Shown: positions 1 through 6,817 of the stretch, in pieces
Position numbering within the stretch: the stretch's first letter is position 1
Layout of the letters: every line of letters begins with the position of its first letter
IMG/VR virus record: IMGVR_UViG_3300027908_000040
Span: 1 to 35,087 of that record
Direction: 5' to 3' (one strand)
Length of the DNA stretch: 35,087 nt
Origin: a virus
Translations under genes and position numbers: made by a program
The notes under the pieces: generated by a model
Database searches by the model: none
What the model saw: only the letters and a program-made list of their open reading frames with translations
What the model was told of the DNA's origin: nothing

Positions 1-106
1 CTTTGGGTGATAGCGAGAAGGAATCCTCGATGTCGAAGAGCGGGTCGTGGTAGGCTCGCTCGTGTCGGAATTTGACGCGAAGGCCGTCTGGTAGCTCGCT
101 AGGCAT
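1..106 (-). CDS. Hypothetical protein, 3' end outside the window
   Basis: An open frame runs leftward off the window edge from an ATG at 106 and gives 35 codons (MPSELPDGLRVKF...). Its ATG overlaps the last codons and TAG stop of the gene to its right by 8 bases, the same tight coupling seen throughout this region. No family is recognised. The C-terminus is missing, so size and function are unknown. Confidence 0.5.
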   Translation of the reverse strand, partial: MPSELPDGLRVKFRHERAYHDPLFDIEDSFSLSPK

Positions 107-545
107 GAGACGGCTCTTGCTCTTGCGTTGGGATCGCGTCGAGCCGTTTTGTGATGTTTGCGGCGCGGATCTCGGCGATCTCGTTGATTAGCTCGGGATA
201 GGCGCCTTGGTCGAACTTAGTGACGAACCCTCGGACATTGAGAGGATATGGAATAAGCGTATCGCCAATCTTTACCGAGGAATTCGACCCTGCGGCGTTT
301 ACGCTGATGGGCGTCCCGTTCGTGAGGTCCCGAAGTCCGTTATGGATGGGGCAGCCCCGATGATTTCCAGGCTTTCCGGGTGGTAGCGCGTCGAGCGCGT
401 TGCCGCCGAGCGTTGCTCGAAGCCCGTTGACGAACTCCAACGCGGCAGCCTTGTGGATTGCGTTCTTGACGGGATCGCCTGGGTCTGGCGGTGGTTTCGT
501 TCTTGTGGTGGTTGAAGCTGGTGTTTTCGATGCTTTCCTGAACAT
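99..545 (-). CDS. Hypothetical protein
   Basis: A 148-residue protein of unrecognised family, rich in Pro/Lys near its N-terminus (SKTPASTTTRTKPPPDPGDP). The start at 545 is chosen because a GAAGGAG ribosome site lies 5 nt upstream; an adjacent in-frame ATG at 548 sits only 2 nt from it. The C-terminal half (VRGFVTKFDQGAYPELINEI) reads like a small globular domain. It overlaps the next leftward gene by 8 nt and is divergent from the gene at 688. Confidence 0.6.
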   Translation of the reverse strand: MFRKASKTPASTTTRTKPPPDPGDPVKNAIHKAAALEFVNGLRATLGGNALDALPPGKPGNHRGCPIHNGLRDLTNGTPISVNAAGSNSSVKIGDTLIPYPLNVRGFVTKFDQGAYPELINEIAEIRAANITKRLDAIPTQEQEPSHA

Positions 546-623
546 CATCGCTCCTTCGAATCGGTTTTCGCGAAGCCTACCACGCCAGCCCGCAGGATGC
601 AAGCATTCTCGCAAATTGCGAAC

Positions 624-663
624 TTTTCTGGCTTGAAAGCTCTTTTTCTGGCTTGAAAGCTCT
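624..663. repeat. Perfect 20-bp tandem duplication
   Basis: The unit TTTTCTGGCTTGAAAGCTCT occurs twice with no gap (624-643 and 644-663). Each copy contains TTGAAA, a good -35 hexamer, and the second is spaced correctly for the -10 at 676. It lies between the divergent genes at 545 and 688. Confidence 0.95.
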
Positions 664-681
664 CGTTGCCTGTGCTATTCT
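653..681 (+). promoter_or_regulatory. Sigma-70-type promoter, leaderless
   Basis: TTGAAA (653-658), a 17-bp spacer and TATTCT (676-681) are followed after 6 nt by the ATG at 688. There is no ribosome-binding site and no room for a leader, so the transcript probably begins at or next to the start codon. Confidence 0.65.
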
Positions 682-687
682 GCTCCC

Positions 688-1064
688 ATGACTACGATCG
701 ACGTTCTCAAAAAGGCTCGCGCCACACTCGCCGAGCCAGGAGTTTGGACCAAAGGCTGGGGTCAAGGCACGAAGGCGGACGGGAATCTCGAAACCTGCGC
801 CATTGGTGCGATTCGCGATGTTTCGGGGATGTACTGCCACCCGACCAGGGGGGGAGTATAACGGACGGCAAGCGCGAAATTGACGACGCCATCGTGGCGG
901 TAATGAGCGTTCTCGAGCCAGAGATAGCTGCCCGCTTTCCAAGTGGAGAGCGACTCGCCAACAACCTCATCGCCTACAACGACAATGCGTTCGACAACAC
1001 TTGCGTCCTAGCAGCCTTTGATGCAGCAATCGAGCGTTTGGAAGCCAGCGATGCAGCGGCTTGA
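688..1064 (+). pseudogene. DUF6197-like protein, -1 frameshifted at a G7 run
   Basis: The ATG frame from 688 starts MTTIDVLKKARATL and carries the family's TCAIGAI core, then stops at TAA 859-861. The -1 frame continues the same domain (LIAYNDNAFDNTCVLAAFDAAIE) to TGA at 1064. Joined, they make about 125 residues, the size of the intact paralog just downstream (105 aa, same motif order). The switch lies in seven G (848-854). The in-phase heptamer at 849-855, G GGG GGA, is a classic -1 slippery sequence, so the choices are programmed frameshifting, a true loss of one G, or a homopolymer sequencing error. Family assignment is from memory of the CAIGA...YND...A(x)FDxAIE pattern. Confidence 0.7.
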
Positions 1065-1368
1065 GCTTCTAAAGCAAGCTCGTGGGCTGATTTCTTCGCC
1101 CGAGAACTGGACGCAGGGGCGGTGGGAACGCAGGCTGGAAGGCCGCGTGAGCTATTGCGCGATTGGTGCGGTACAACACGCGCTAGGACATGATAACCAA
1201 CTCGACATACCTCATCCCATGGCAAGCGTGATTGTGGAGGAATGTCTCGCCCCGGTAATTGGGAAAGATTCTCGGGCTGCCGTTGCGAGCTACAACGATT
1301 CCCAGCCCCACGAGTGCGTCCTCGCAATGTTCGATGCCGCCATCGAGCGCGAGGAAGCCGCAGCATAA
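1051..1368 (+). CDS. DUF6197-like protein, intact paralog
   Basis: A 105-residue protein that aligns along its length with the frameshifted copy upstream: MQRLELLKQARGLI with MTTIDVLKKARATL, YCAIGAVQHAL with TCAIGAIRDV, and a C-terminal AMFDAAIEREEAAA. That alignment fixes the start at 1051 rather than the longer frame from 1018. It overlaps the upstream stop by 14 nt, and its TAA shares a base with the next ATG (TAATG). The pair is a tandem duplication. DUF6197 proteins are widespread in actinobacteria and their phages and have no known function. Confidence 0.75.
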   Translation: MQRLELLKQARGLISSPENWTQGRWERRLEGRVSYCAIGAVQHALGHDNQLDIPHPMASVIVEECLAPVIGKDSRAAVASYNDSQPHECVLAMFDAAIEREEAAA

Positions 1369-1775
1369 TGTCGATCTACGGCACGTGGTTCACGATAGAC
1401 GCTGACCATCACGATCTCCCCAACTGCGATCTCTGCCACGAAGCTTCTCCCGATTGCTGGGATTTCACGGACAAGCCGTGCTCTTGCGATGCGATCAAAA
1501 AAGCGCCCACAGTTTATCGTGGCTCGCACGTTCTGCCGTCTAAGGATGATCGCCATGGTGGTCATCTCGAAGTCGCGAGCATCCCGAACCACATAACTCG
1601 CGAGGGTCGCCCCGAAGGATTGCACGACTGGTTGCGTCTCTGGGTTTCTTGCGAAGCGGTCACGAAGGACGAAGGCAGCGAGCACGAGGCCGGTGATGCG
1701 GTCGTGCTGTTGGATCGTCCGCAGGTCGAGAACTTGCGCGACGTACTCACGGCATGGCTCAATCGGTCCGCGTAA
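1368..1775 (+). CDS. Conserved hypothetical phage/actinobacterial protein
   Basis: A 135-residue protein starting at the TAATG overlap. It shows a YGTWFTIDADHHD N-terminus, a Cys/His-rich stretch (NCDLCHE, then PCSCD) that could bind a metal, a YRGSHVLPSKDD motif, WLRLWVSCE, and a C-terminal VVLLDRPQVENLRDVLTAWL. I recognise this motif order as a conserved hypothetical family of actinobacteria and their phages, without known function. The next gene again starts at a TAATG overlap. Confidence 0.75.
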   Translation: MSIYGTWFTIDADHHDLPNCDLCHEASPDCWDFTDKPCSCDAIKKAPTVYRGSHVLPSKDDRHGGHLEVASIPNHITREGRPEGLHDWLRLWVSCEAVTKDEGSEHEAGDAVVLLDRPQVENLRDVLTAWLNRSA

Positions 1776-2401
1776 TGCCGGGTTCTCCAACTTTCGAGCG
1801 CTTCACTGAACGCGCAAGGCAAGTTTGCGTCCTCGCAGCCTCAGAGGCACGCGGACTGCGCCATAATTACGTGGGAGCAGAGCACATTCTCCTCGGGCTC
1901 ATCGCGGAGAATGAGGGCATCGCCGCCAGAGTTCTTGAGGACTTCGATGTCGTGTTGAGCAACACTCGCGAAGAAGTGGAACGAATCGTCGGCAGGGGCG
2001 AGCAAGTTACCGACGGCGCGATTCCCTACACACCGCGCGGCAAGAAGATTCTTGAGCTAGCGCTGCGTGAGGCGCTGAGCCTGGGCCACAACTACATCGG
2101 CACCGAGCACATCCTGCTCGGCCTGGTCCGTGAGGGCGATTCCGTAGCAATGGCGATCCTTATCGAGTTCCTTGGCGAGGACGCATCCAATAAAATCCGC
2201 AACGAGGTGATCCGAGCACTGTCTGGGCCTGGGAGCCGTCGTAAAGAGGCGGCTCCGGAGCCCGATCAAGAACCTTCGAAGCTCGATCCTCACGCTGAGC
2301 TTTCCAAGGCGCTAAGAGGGCTGGGACGCGCCATCGAGGCAACGCCCGAGTTTCGCTCGCTGGTGCGTATCGCGAAGTGGTTTGACGAGAAAATCACGTG
2401 A
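1775..2401 (+). CDS. Stand-alone ClpC/ClpA N-terminal domain protein
   Basis: A 208-residue protein made of two Clp-N repeats (about residues 5-75 and 80-150). Both carry the signature HNYVGAEHILLGL / HNYIGTEHILLGL preceded by an LA.(S)EA(R)..L helix. In ClpC this domain binds adaptors and phospho-arginine substrates and feeds the AAA+ ring. Here no AAA+ module follows; the C-terminus is a charged linker and a short helical tail (LSKALRGLGRAIEATPEFRSL). The start at 1775 uses TAATG coupling; an ATG at 1754 would overlap more. A role in redirecting or blocking host Clp proteolysis is inference. The Clp-N assignment is confident. Confidence 0.9.
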   Translation: MPGSPTFERFTERARQVCVLAASEARGLRHNYVGAEHILLGLIAENEGIAARVLEDFDVVLSNTREEVERIVGRGEQVTDGAIPYTPRGKKILELALREALSLGHNYIGTEHILLGLVREGDSVAMAILIEFLGEDASNKIRNEVIRALSGPGSRRKEAAPEPDQEPSKLDPHAELSKALRGLGRAIEATPEFRSLVRIAKWFDEKIT

Positions 2402-2493
2402 TTCGACGCCACATCGCCGACATGCTCTACGCGCTAGCCCACCGAGTTGATCCCAGCCTTCGATTGCGCAAGCTTTACACGAGGCGCAAATGA
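2398..2493 (+). CDS. Small basic protein (31 aa)
   Basis: GTG-initiated 31-residue frame with GTGA overlap to the ClpN gene and ATGA overlap to the next gene. The sequence begins MIRRHIADMLYALAHRVDP, a pattern that recurs in short actinobacterial phage and plasmid proteins. It is basic and probably a single amphipathic helix. No function is known. The double overlap is the main support. Confidence 0.6.
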   Translation: MIRRHIADMLYALAHRVDPSLRLRKLYTRRK

Positions 2494-2678
2494 CCCCTCG
2501 TTTCAAAGTCGGCGATCTCGTCAGGCGTAACGACAAAACCTACAAAATTACCGCCGTAGGTCCACGCAAGCGACTTCCCGATGAGCAACCGTGGTATTCT
2601 CTGCGCGGCGAGGAGGGCGAAGGATTCCACATTCGTCGCTTCATGGACGCCCAGGATCGCGACTTGGAGCCCGCGTGA
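2490..2678 (+). CDS. Hypothetical small protein, KOW/SH3-like start
   Basis: A 62-residue protein. The N-terminus FKVGDLVRRNDKTYKITAVG has the short beta-barrel pattern of KOW/SH3-like folds (F.VGD.V....), followed by WYSLRGEEGEGFHIRRF. Coupled by ATGA to the gene upstream. Function unknown; the fold guess is weak. Confidence 0.65.
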   Translation: MTPRFKVGDLVRRNDKTYKITAVGPRKRLPDEQPWYSLRGEEGEGFHIRRFMDAQDRDLEPA

Positions 2679-2699
2679 TCGAGCAAGTCACGAACCGCA

Positions 2700-3032
2700 G
2701 TGAGCGTTGAACTTTTCCCACAGTGGTCTGTGCATAGCTGGGAGCGCGTAAACGCCAACATGCACGGTGCGCTTTCGTGGCATCGAACGTGGGTCGGAGC
2801 GCGTTGGGCTACGCGAGGCGACGAGGATTTGGTAATCTTCGGCCCTTACTGGCCCGACTGGCAGAAGCGCGCGATTTGTCGCATTTGGAAGCATCGTGTT
2901 TATCGCTGGACTGCATCTTGGTGTAAGGAACGCAGTATGCCCCCAACCCGCTATTACTGCGCGCGCTGTGGCGTGGAGCTGGGTCGTAGTCATGAGACGT
3001 TTGGGAAAATCGTGCGCTATGGCGACGAATGA
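2700..3032 (+). CDS. Hypothetical protein with C-terminal CxxC
   Basis: A 110-residue, Trp-rich protein from a GTG start (WERVNANMHGALSWHRTW, then GPYWPDWQKRAICRIWKHRVYRW). A C-terminal YYCARCGVELG could be half of a zinc knuckle. The stop overlaps the next ATG (ATGA at 3029). No family recognised. Confidence 0.6.
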   Translation: MSVELFPQWSVHSWERVNANMHGALSWHRTWVGARWATRGDEDLVIFGPYWPDWQKRAICRIWKHRVYRWTASWCKERSMPPTRYYCARCGVELGRSHETFGKIVRYGDE

Positions 3033-3433
3033 GCCTCATCGCCATCTCTGGCCCGACCGACCCAGCGAATTCTGCGATAATCCAAGCTGACTTCAATCGT
3101 CACGTAACGCAAGGCGACACAATCTACAGCGGAGGCGCTCACGGAGTAGACACGATCGGCGCTGTAGTGGCGAAGGCCCAAGGCGCGAAGCTGGTCCTCG
3201 TGGTCCCGATGGGTAAGTGGTACAACGAGGCACTGCGCGAGTTCGCCGACGAGATCGTTGAGGTCGAGGGCGGCTACATGGCCCGCAACGACAAGCTGGC
3301 CGAGCTTGCTGATTCCCTCGTCGCCTATCCGCCGAGTGCGACCGAAGAACTTCGATCTGGAACCTGGGCCACCGTGAGGCGATTCCGAAAGCGCGGTAAG
3401 GACGTGACAATTCGCGCTGCAACGGGAGGGTGA
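3029..3433 (+). CDS. SLOG/DprA-like Rossmann-fold protein
   Basis: A 134-residue protein with the features of SLOG-superfamily nucleotide-binding proteins (DprA, LOG, YspA relatives): an N-terminal strand LIAISGPTD, the glycine motif YSGGAHGVDT at about residues 33-42, a strand LVLVVPMGKW, and YMARNDKLAELADSLVAYP near the middle, which in the family contacts the ligand. It is a single-domain form lacking DNA-binding extensions. Phage SLOG proteins are generally unassigned; sensing or cleaving nucleotide derivatives is a family-level possibility. Coupled by ATGA to the gene before it. Confidence 0.75.
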   Translation: MSLIAISGPTDPANSAIIQADFNRHVTQGDTIYSGGAHGVDTIGAVVAKAQGAKLVLVVPMGKWYNEALREFADEIVEVEGGYMARNDKLAELADSLVAYPPSATEELRSGTWATVRRFRKRGKDVTIRAATGG

Positions 3434-3618
3434 CCATCCCTTGTACGCGGTCCATTTGGAAACCATTTCTGAGCGCTGATTCTGCTGAGCGGAATGCGAA
3501 AAAACAGAGCTTGGCCCTCCCCCGTACAGCTACATTTTGATCCCGGGATGAAAAGTCCAGTCACTTTTTTGGGGCAGCGAAAAAACACCAGAACATCCGT
3601 TCGTCCGCACAAACCTGC

Positions 3619-3624
3619 TACAAT
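3619..3624 (+). promoter_or_regulatory. -10 element (TACAAT) of a leaderless promoter
   Basis: TACAAT lies 7 nt before the ATG at 3632 with no Shine-Dalgarno between. No good -35 is seen at 16-18 bp. It sits at the end of a 198-nt non-coding stretch (3434-3631) in which I see nothing else but weak hairpins. Confidence 0.45.
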
Positions 3625-3631
3625 CTCCAGC

Positions 3632-3928
3632 ATGAACGCCGAGCAATGGGAGCGCATCCAGGGCGCACCGAAGGAGCCCTGCAAGTACCCGCTACCGGAC
3701 GGCAGGCGTTGCGCTGAGTGCGTGACGTGCCAGCCGACGCCGGAGGAGATGCTTGCGGCCGTCGAACGACGAGAGGCGCGTCTCGACCTCCTCACTGACT
3801 TCGATGGTGCACTGCGTCGCAGGGGTCTCGGCGCACAGGCGGACGGCTACGCCGCCAAGCAACGCGCTGTCGCTGCTAAGGCGCATCGTACGCCGCCACG
3901 TTCCCTGCGAGACATGCGCCTCCGATGA
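3632..3928 (+). CDS. Hypothetical protein
   Basis: A 98-residue protein, MNAEQWERIQGAPKEPCKYP..., with a Cys-rich N-terminal part (CKYPLPDGRRCAECVTC) that looks like a small metal site, followed by an Arg-rich helix. The start at 3632 is chosen because a TACAAT -10 lies just upstream; the frame is open to 3494 but the upstream part does not look coding. Ends in an ATGA overlap with the next gene. Confidence 0.6.
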   Translation: MNAEQWERIQGAPKEPCKYPLPDGRRCAECVTCQPTPEEMLAAVERREARLDLLTDFDGALRRRGLGAQADGYAAKQRAVAAKAHRTPPRSLRDMRLR

Positions 3929-4146
3929 GCACCTCTAAGACGCGCGGCATAAGCCTCAGCTACCGCAAAACGCTCGACGTGCTCACCGTGGCCTATCTTG
4001 GCCAGTTCTCGACCACACACGGCCCTAGAAAGTCGCGTGAGCTTGCTCGGGAAGTAGCGGAGGAATTGCTACGCCCGGCACTCTCGGAGAAGGCGCGTAA
4101 GGAGCTTGACGCAATCGAAGCCAAACGCCGGACAGGCAGGCCGTGA
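3925..4146 (+). CDS. Hypothetical helical protein
   Basis: A 73-residue, mostly helical, basic protein (SRELAREVAEELLRPALSEKARKEL) that starts in an ATGA overlap and ends in a GTGA overlap. No family recognised. Confidence 0.6.
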   Translation: MSTSKTRGISLSYRKTLDVLTVAYLGQFSTTHGPRKSRELAREVAEELLRPALSEKARKELDAIEAKRRTGRP

Positions 4147-4400
4147 GTGAGATTTGGGTCCCGATTGATTTCAACGAGCTTCGCCGCGCCGCAACGTTGC
4201 GGAAGTTTTGGCCGGAAGGCTCGACACCGCACGTTGGCCTCAAGGTGCTGGTCTATGAACCCGGCGAAGGGATGAGCATTGAGGCGACGGTGCGAGAGAT
4301 CAAGGACAACGGCTTGATTTACTTCGATCTTGACGACGCCACGTTCCAACACGGCGATGAGCGCGTGCCCGATGCCGAAGACGGGGCGGTAATCGAGTGA
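4143..4400 (+). CDS. Hypothetical protein
   Basis: An 85-residue acidic protein from a GTG in a GTGA overlap. The middle (LKVLVYEPGEGMSIEATVREI...GLIYFDLDD) has a small beta-barrel look. It is the last gene of the first rightward run and converges on the leftward gene ending at 4423; only 22 nt separate them. Confidence 0.6.
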   Translation: MSEIWVPIDFNELRRAATLRKFWPEGSTPHVGLKVLVYEPGEGMSIEATVREIKDNGLIYFDLDDATFQHGDERVPDAEDGAVIE

Positions 4401-4422
4401 GCAGCCGCGTCTCATGCTGGCT

Positions 4423-4626
4423 TCACGGCGGTTGCGGTGCGTGTGTCTTCCGATGCTTGAGCCAGTGTAGCGCGTGTCGTGCTGCCATACCACCCGCTCC
4501 TAGGTCCGCCGCAATGCCGATCTGCTCAGTGGGCAGGAAGTCCGGCACGATGCCCAGGGCGCCACACGCGGCTACCGCAGTGGCCGTGAAAATGCACGTT
4601 GCGTCGATGTAGGTTGAAGTGCTCAC
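4423..4626 (-). CDS. Small membrane-associated protein
   Basis: A 67-residue protein from a GTG in a GTGA overlap with the gene to its right. A hydrophobic Ala/Cys/Gly segment follows a short N-terminus (CIFTATAVAACGALGIVPDF), and the C-terminus is basic (LHWLKHRKTH). With its neighbour it could be part of a lysis or membrane unit, but there is no diagnostic motif. A rightward frame overlapping it (4397-4612) is judged to be its shadow. Confidence 0.5.
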   Translation of the reverse strand: MSTSTYIDATCIFTATAVAACGALGIVPDFLPTEQIGIAADLGAGGMAARHALHWLKHRKTHAPQPP

Positions 4627-4808
4627 AGAATCTTCGCCCCCAAAAACAACGCAACGATTGCGCAAAGCTGCCAAACTAGGGACCACCAGCGGTCGCAAAT
4701 CTTCACAGCTTTATTGTCTACGCCAGTGATTCGCCGGGCGACGACGGCCCCGAAGGGCAGATCACCCAAAATTGCGGCGACGAGCGCAAATATGTACCAG
4801 CCGCTCAT
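4623..4808 (-). CDS. Small two-helix membrane protein
   Basis: A 61-residue protein with two hydrophobic helices (WYIFALVAAILGDLPFGAVV and LVWQLCAIVALFLGAKIL) separated by a short polar, basic loop. Size and topology resemble phage holins or small superinfection proteins, but no holin family is recognised. ATGA overlap upstream and GTGA overlap downstream place it in a leftward operon. Confidence 0.6.
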   Translation of the reverse strand: MSGWYIFALVAAILGDLPFGAVVARRITGVDNKAVKICDRWWSLVWQLCAIVALFLGAKIL

Positions 4809-5200
4809 ACTATCACCTCCAGCCACGGAAAGTTAGCGTGCCGAAAGAAACCGCCTGCTCGCGCCTTCTGAGTCTGTCGGTAGAAGTCTTCGACACCATG
4901 GTATGTTGAGATAATGGCATCTGGGTCGATCTCAAACAGCTTCGCCATCCATTCGCCGTGCTCGTCATAGGTTGCGGTTATCGAGCCCACAAGTGCCGAA
5001 TTCAAACCGCCAGCGGTACCGGGCGTATTCGGGCGCCGAATGCGGCCATCGCCTTTAACTCTCTCGCCTAGGTACTCAAGATAAACCGTGAACGCATGAG
5101 CACGCTTGCGCGAGCCGCGTGTCGTTACATTTGCGTAAACGTGATCCGGTGTATTTCCCTCTATGTCGGAGGAGGTAAGCACGTCGCTGTAAATCTTCAT
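4805..5200 (-). CDS. Hypothetical protein
   Basis: A 131-residue protein. The start MKIYSDVLTSSDI at 5200 has GGAG 7 nt upstream; the frame extends to 5236 but the extension overlaps the small gene upstream. It contains mixed alpha/beta sequence (HAFTVYLEYLGERVKGDGR, ...DAIISTYHGVEDFYRQ). This pattern is familiar from hypothetical proteins of phages that modify leftward accessory genes; no function known. Confidence 0.65.
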   Translation of the reverse strand: MKIYSDVLTSSDIEGNTPDHVYANVTTRGSRKRAHAFTVYLEYLGERVKGDGRIRRPNTPGTAGGLNSALVGSITATYDEHGEWMAKLFEIDPDAIISTYHGVEDFYRQTQKARAGGFFRHANFPWLEVIV

Positions 5201-5210
5201 TGTGTGCTCC

Positions 5211-5348
5211 TTATCGATTGTCGGTTTTCTCAGCATCAGCCCAGCTTGCCATAACGCACAACGCTAGGACGAAACAAGCCACGATACCGAGCACTGCGAT
5301 TGCTAGCCCGATCCAAAGTGCTAGTGGGGATTGAAGGAAAGTGCTCAT
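5211..5348 (-). CDS. Small single-span membrane protein (45 aa)
   Basis: A 45-residue frame with one long transmembrane segment (LALWIGLAIAVLGIVACFVL) and a short acidic C-terminal tail. GGAG stands only 2 nt before the ATG, a poor spacing, so expression is less sure than for its neighbours. It ends 10 nt before the next gene. Confidence 0.5.
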   Translation of the reverse strand: MSTFLQSPLALWIGLAIAVLGIVACFVLALCVMASWADAEKTDNR

Positions 5349-5386
5349 TGCTCCAACGCTGATTCGGTATCGAGAACTATCGAGCA

Positions 5387-5620
5387 TTACGCGGCTTTCC
5401 TAGCGATACTACGGCCCTTCGGTGTCAGCGAGTAGCGAAAGGCCGGTCGTCCTTTGCCGCCAGTCCTGATGGTGCCCTTCAACGGCCGGATAATGCCAAC
5501 CGTCGTCGCCCGGCGAATCACTGGGTAGGTCCCCAGTTCCGAAGCGCGAAAGCCCGATCCAAGCCTTGATGCCTTTACTGCGATCTCCGTTACGTTGTGC
5601 TTTGTGTATGTGCGTGCCAT
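5387..5620 (-). CDS. Winged-helix-like DNA-binding protein
   Basis: A 77-residue basic protein preceded by GGAG at good spacing. The pattern FRASELGTYPVIRRATTVGII followed by a basic beta-wing (GGKGRPAFRYSLTPKGR) is that of a small winged helix: helix, recognition helix, wing, then SLTPKGR as seen in PadR/MarR-type domains. Probably a local regulator; targets unknown. Confidence 0.6.
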   Translation of the reverse strand: MARTYTKHNVTEIAVKASRLGSGFRASELGTYPVIRRATTVGIIRPLKGTIRTGGKGRPAFRYSLTPKGRSIARKAA

Positions 5621-5650
5621 TGTTTTCTGGTCTCCTTTGGTTTTGATTGA

Positions 5651-5842
5651 TTACTGCGTTGGTTCTACCTTGACGACAAGGTCGAGAAGTACGTGGTCGC
5701 GTGGTCCTGTCAGTGGATTGATGACATATTGATCTGGATTACCCAGCAGGTGCGGGAATGATCGTCGCTTGGCGTCCTCACGGTTTCCCGCACTACAAAG
5801 TACCTTGATGTCCGTTTTGTCGGATACTAGGAAAATCTGCAC
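5651..5842 (-). CDS. Hypothetical protein
   Basis: A 63-residue protein from a GTG that directly abuts the TGA of the upstream gene. Begins MQIFLVSDKTDIKVLC and ends with a beta-rich segment (HVLLDLVVKVEPTQ). No family recognised. Confidence 0.5.
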   Translation of the reverse strand: MQIFLVSDKTDIKVLCSAGNREDAKRRSFPHLLGNPDQYVINPLTGPRDHVLLDLVVKVEPTQ

Positions 5843-5953
5843 TCAAATCACCGACGCAATCACGAACGCCAGAATCACCAGCACAAAACCCCAGAACACA
5901 ACGCCGATAATCGCGCGTCCCAACATTTCTAGATTCTTGCCGAATTGATACAT
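5843..5953 (-). CDS. Small single-span membrane protein (36 aa)
   Basis: A 36-residue frame, too short for most gene callers. A polar N-terminus (MYQFGKNLEML) precedes one transmembrane helix (AIIGVVFWGFVLVILAFVIA). GGAG lies 6 nt before this ATG; a second in-frame ATG 3 nt upstream would be too close. Flanked tightly by coding genes on the same strand. Confidence 0.55.
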   Translation of the reverse strand: MYQFGKNLEMLGRAIIGVVFWGFVLVILAFVIASVI

Positions 5954-5964
5954 CATGGTCTCCT

Positions 5965-6348
5965 TTAGTTGTCGCCGCGCACAATACACGACTCCCGTTG
6001 TGCTGCAAACTCTCGCCACAATTCTGCTTCAATGACCTTGCAGTAAGGATCGCCAGTGTTGCAGTCCTTGACGTCGATACCGCCAAGTGACCCCACAACG
6101 TTTTCACCGTAGAAAAGCGTGGCAATCAACGTCGGACGCTCCGGCTCGCTTGGGTCCTCCCAATCGTGCGATGTGATGTCCGGGTCGATTTCCCACGAAA
6201 CGTAAGCGTCTGTCGAGACAGCGTAAAGCTCTGAATATGCGGCTGCTAGCTCGACTGCATTGCGTTCGCACCCTTGCTCTGGGGTCTCTCGTGCAGGAAT
6301 GTAGCTAAATCCCGTGTGATCGTGGAAAAACTGCTCTATCGTTGTCAT
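5965..6348 (-). CDS. Hypothetical phage protein
   Basis: A 127-residue acidic protein (MTTIEQFFHDHTGFSYIPAR...) with ATGA overlap to the gene on its right. Both this gene and its neighbour have the acidic, Trp/Tyr-rich composition of small DNA-mimic-like or regulatory phage proteins. No known function. Confidence 0.6.
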   Translation of the reverse strand: MTTIEQFFHDHTGFSYIPARETPEQGCERNAVELAAAYSELYAVSTDAYVSWEIDPDITSHDWEDPSEPERPTLIATLFYGENVVGSLGGIDVKDCNTGDPYCKVIEAELWREFAAQRESCIVRGDN

Positions 6349-6740
6349 TGCATCTCCAATCCGCTTGTCTCTGGAAAAACGTTCACTTCTCCGTACTTTC
6401 GCGCTGCGTCTGCCAGATTCTCACCAGCTTGTCCCGCTTCACGATCCCAGAATCCCGTGCCGTGGCCATTGCGAGTCAGCCAGAAATCGTGGCCAGCCAT
6501 CGATTCAGCCGTCCAATCGCCTACAGCGATTGACTGAAAATACCACGTCAAATCAATCTCATTCGCCTGCCAAAACTCTGCACATTCGTATGCGGCACGT
6601 TCGCAAGCGTCTGACGTGAAATCCAGTACGTCGTACTCAGCATCTAGCGGCGCTTCCGTGTCTGGATCACTTGAACTCCACAAAGCGCATTCCACGTAGC
6701 CGCTGACAAACTCGCGGATCTCGTCATTGGAAATCGTCAT
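6345..6740 (-). CDS. Conserved phage protein with HGTGFWDR motif
   Basis: A 131-residue acidic protein containing DFWLTRNGHGTGFWDR, a motif I recognise from a conserved family of small phage proteins (D-F-W-L-T-R-N-G-H-G-x-G-F-W-D-R). The function of the family is unknown to me. It has a GGAG-type site upstream and overlaps the next gene by ATGA. Confidence 0.7.
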   Translation of the reverse strand: MTISNDEIREFVSGYVECALWSSSDPDTEAPLDAEYDVLDFTSDACERAAYECAEFWQANEIDLTWYFQSIAVGDWTAESMAGHDFWLTRNGHGTGFWDREAGQAGENLADAARKYGEVNVFPETSGLEMQ

Positions 6741-6817
6741 TGCTCATAGCTCCTTTATAGCCACGCTTGAGAGACCGCGTAGCCGTCGTCGTGTCGTACA
6801 GGAAGTGTGTAGCGGTC

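Noticed and set aside
4397-4612. Rightward frame of 71 codons in GTGA overlap with 4143-4400
   Set aside because: It is antisense to a leftward operon gene that has better coupling and composition; Cys/Ala/Pro-rich content fits a shadow frame.
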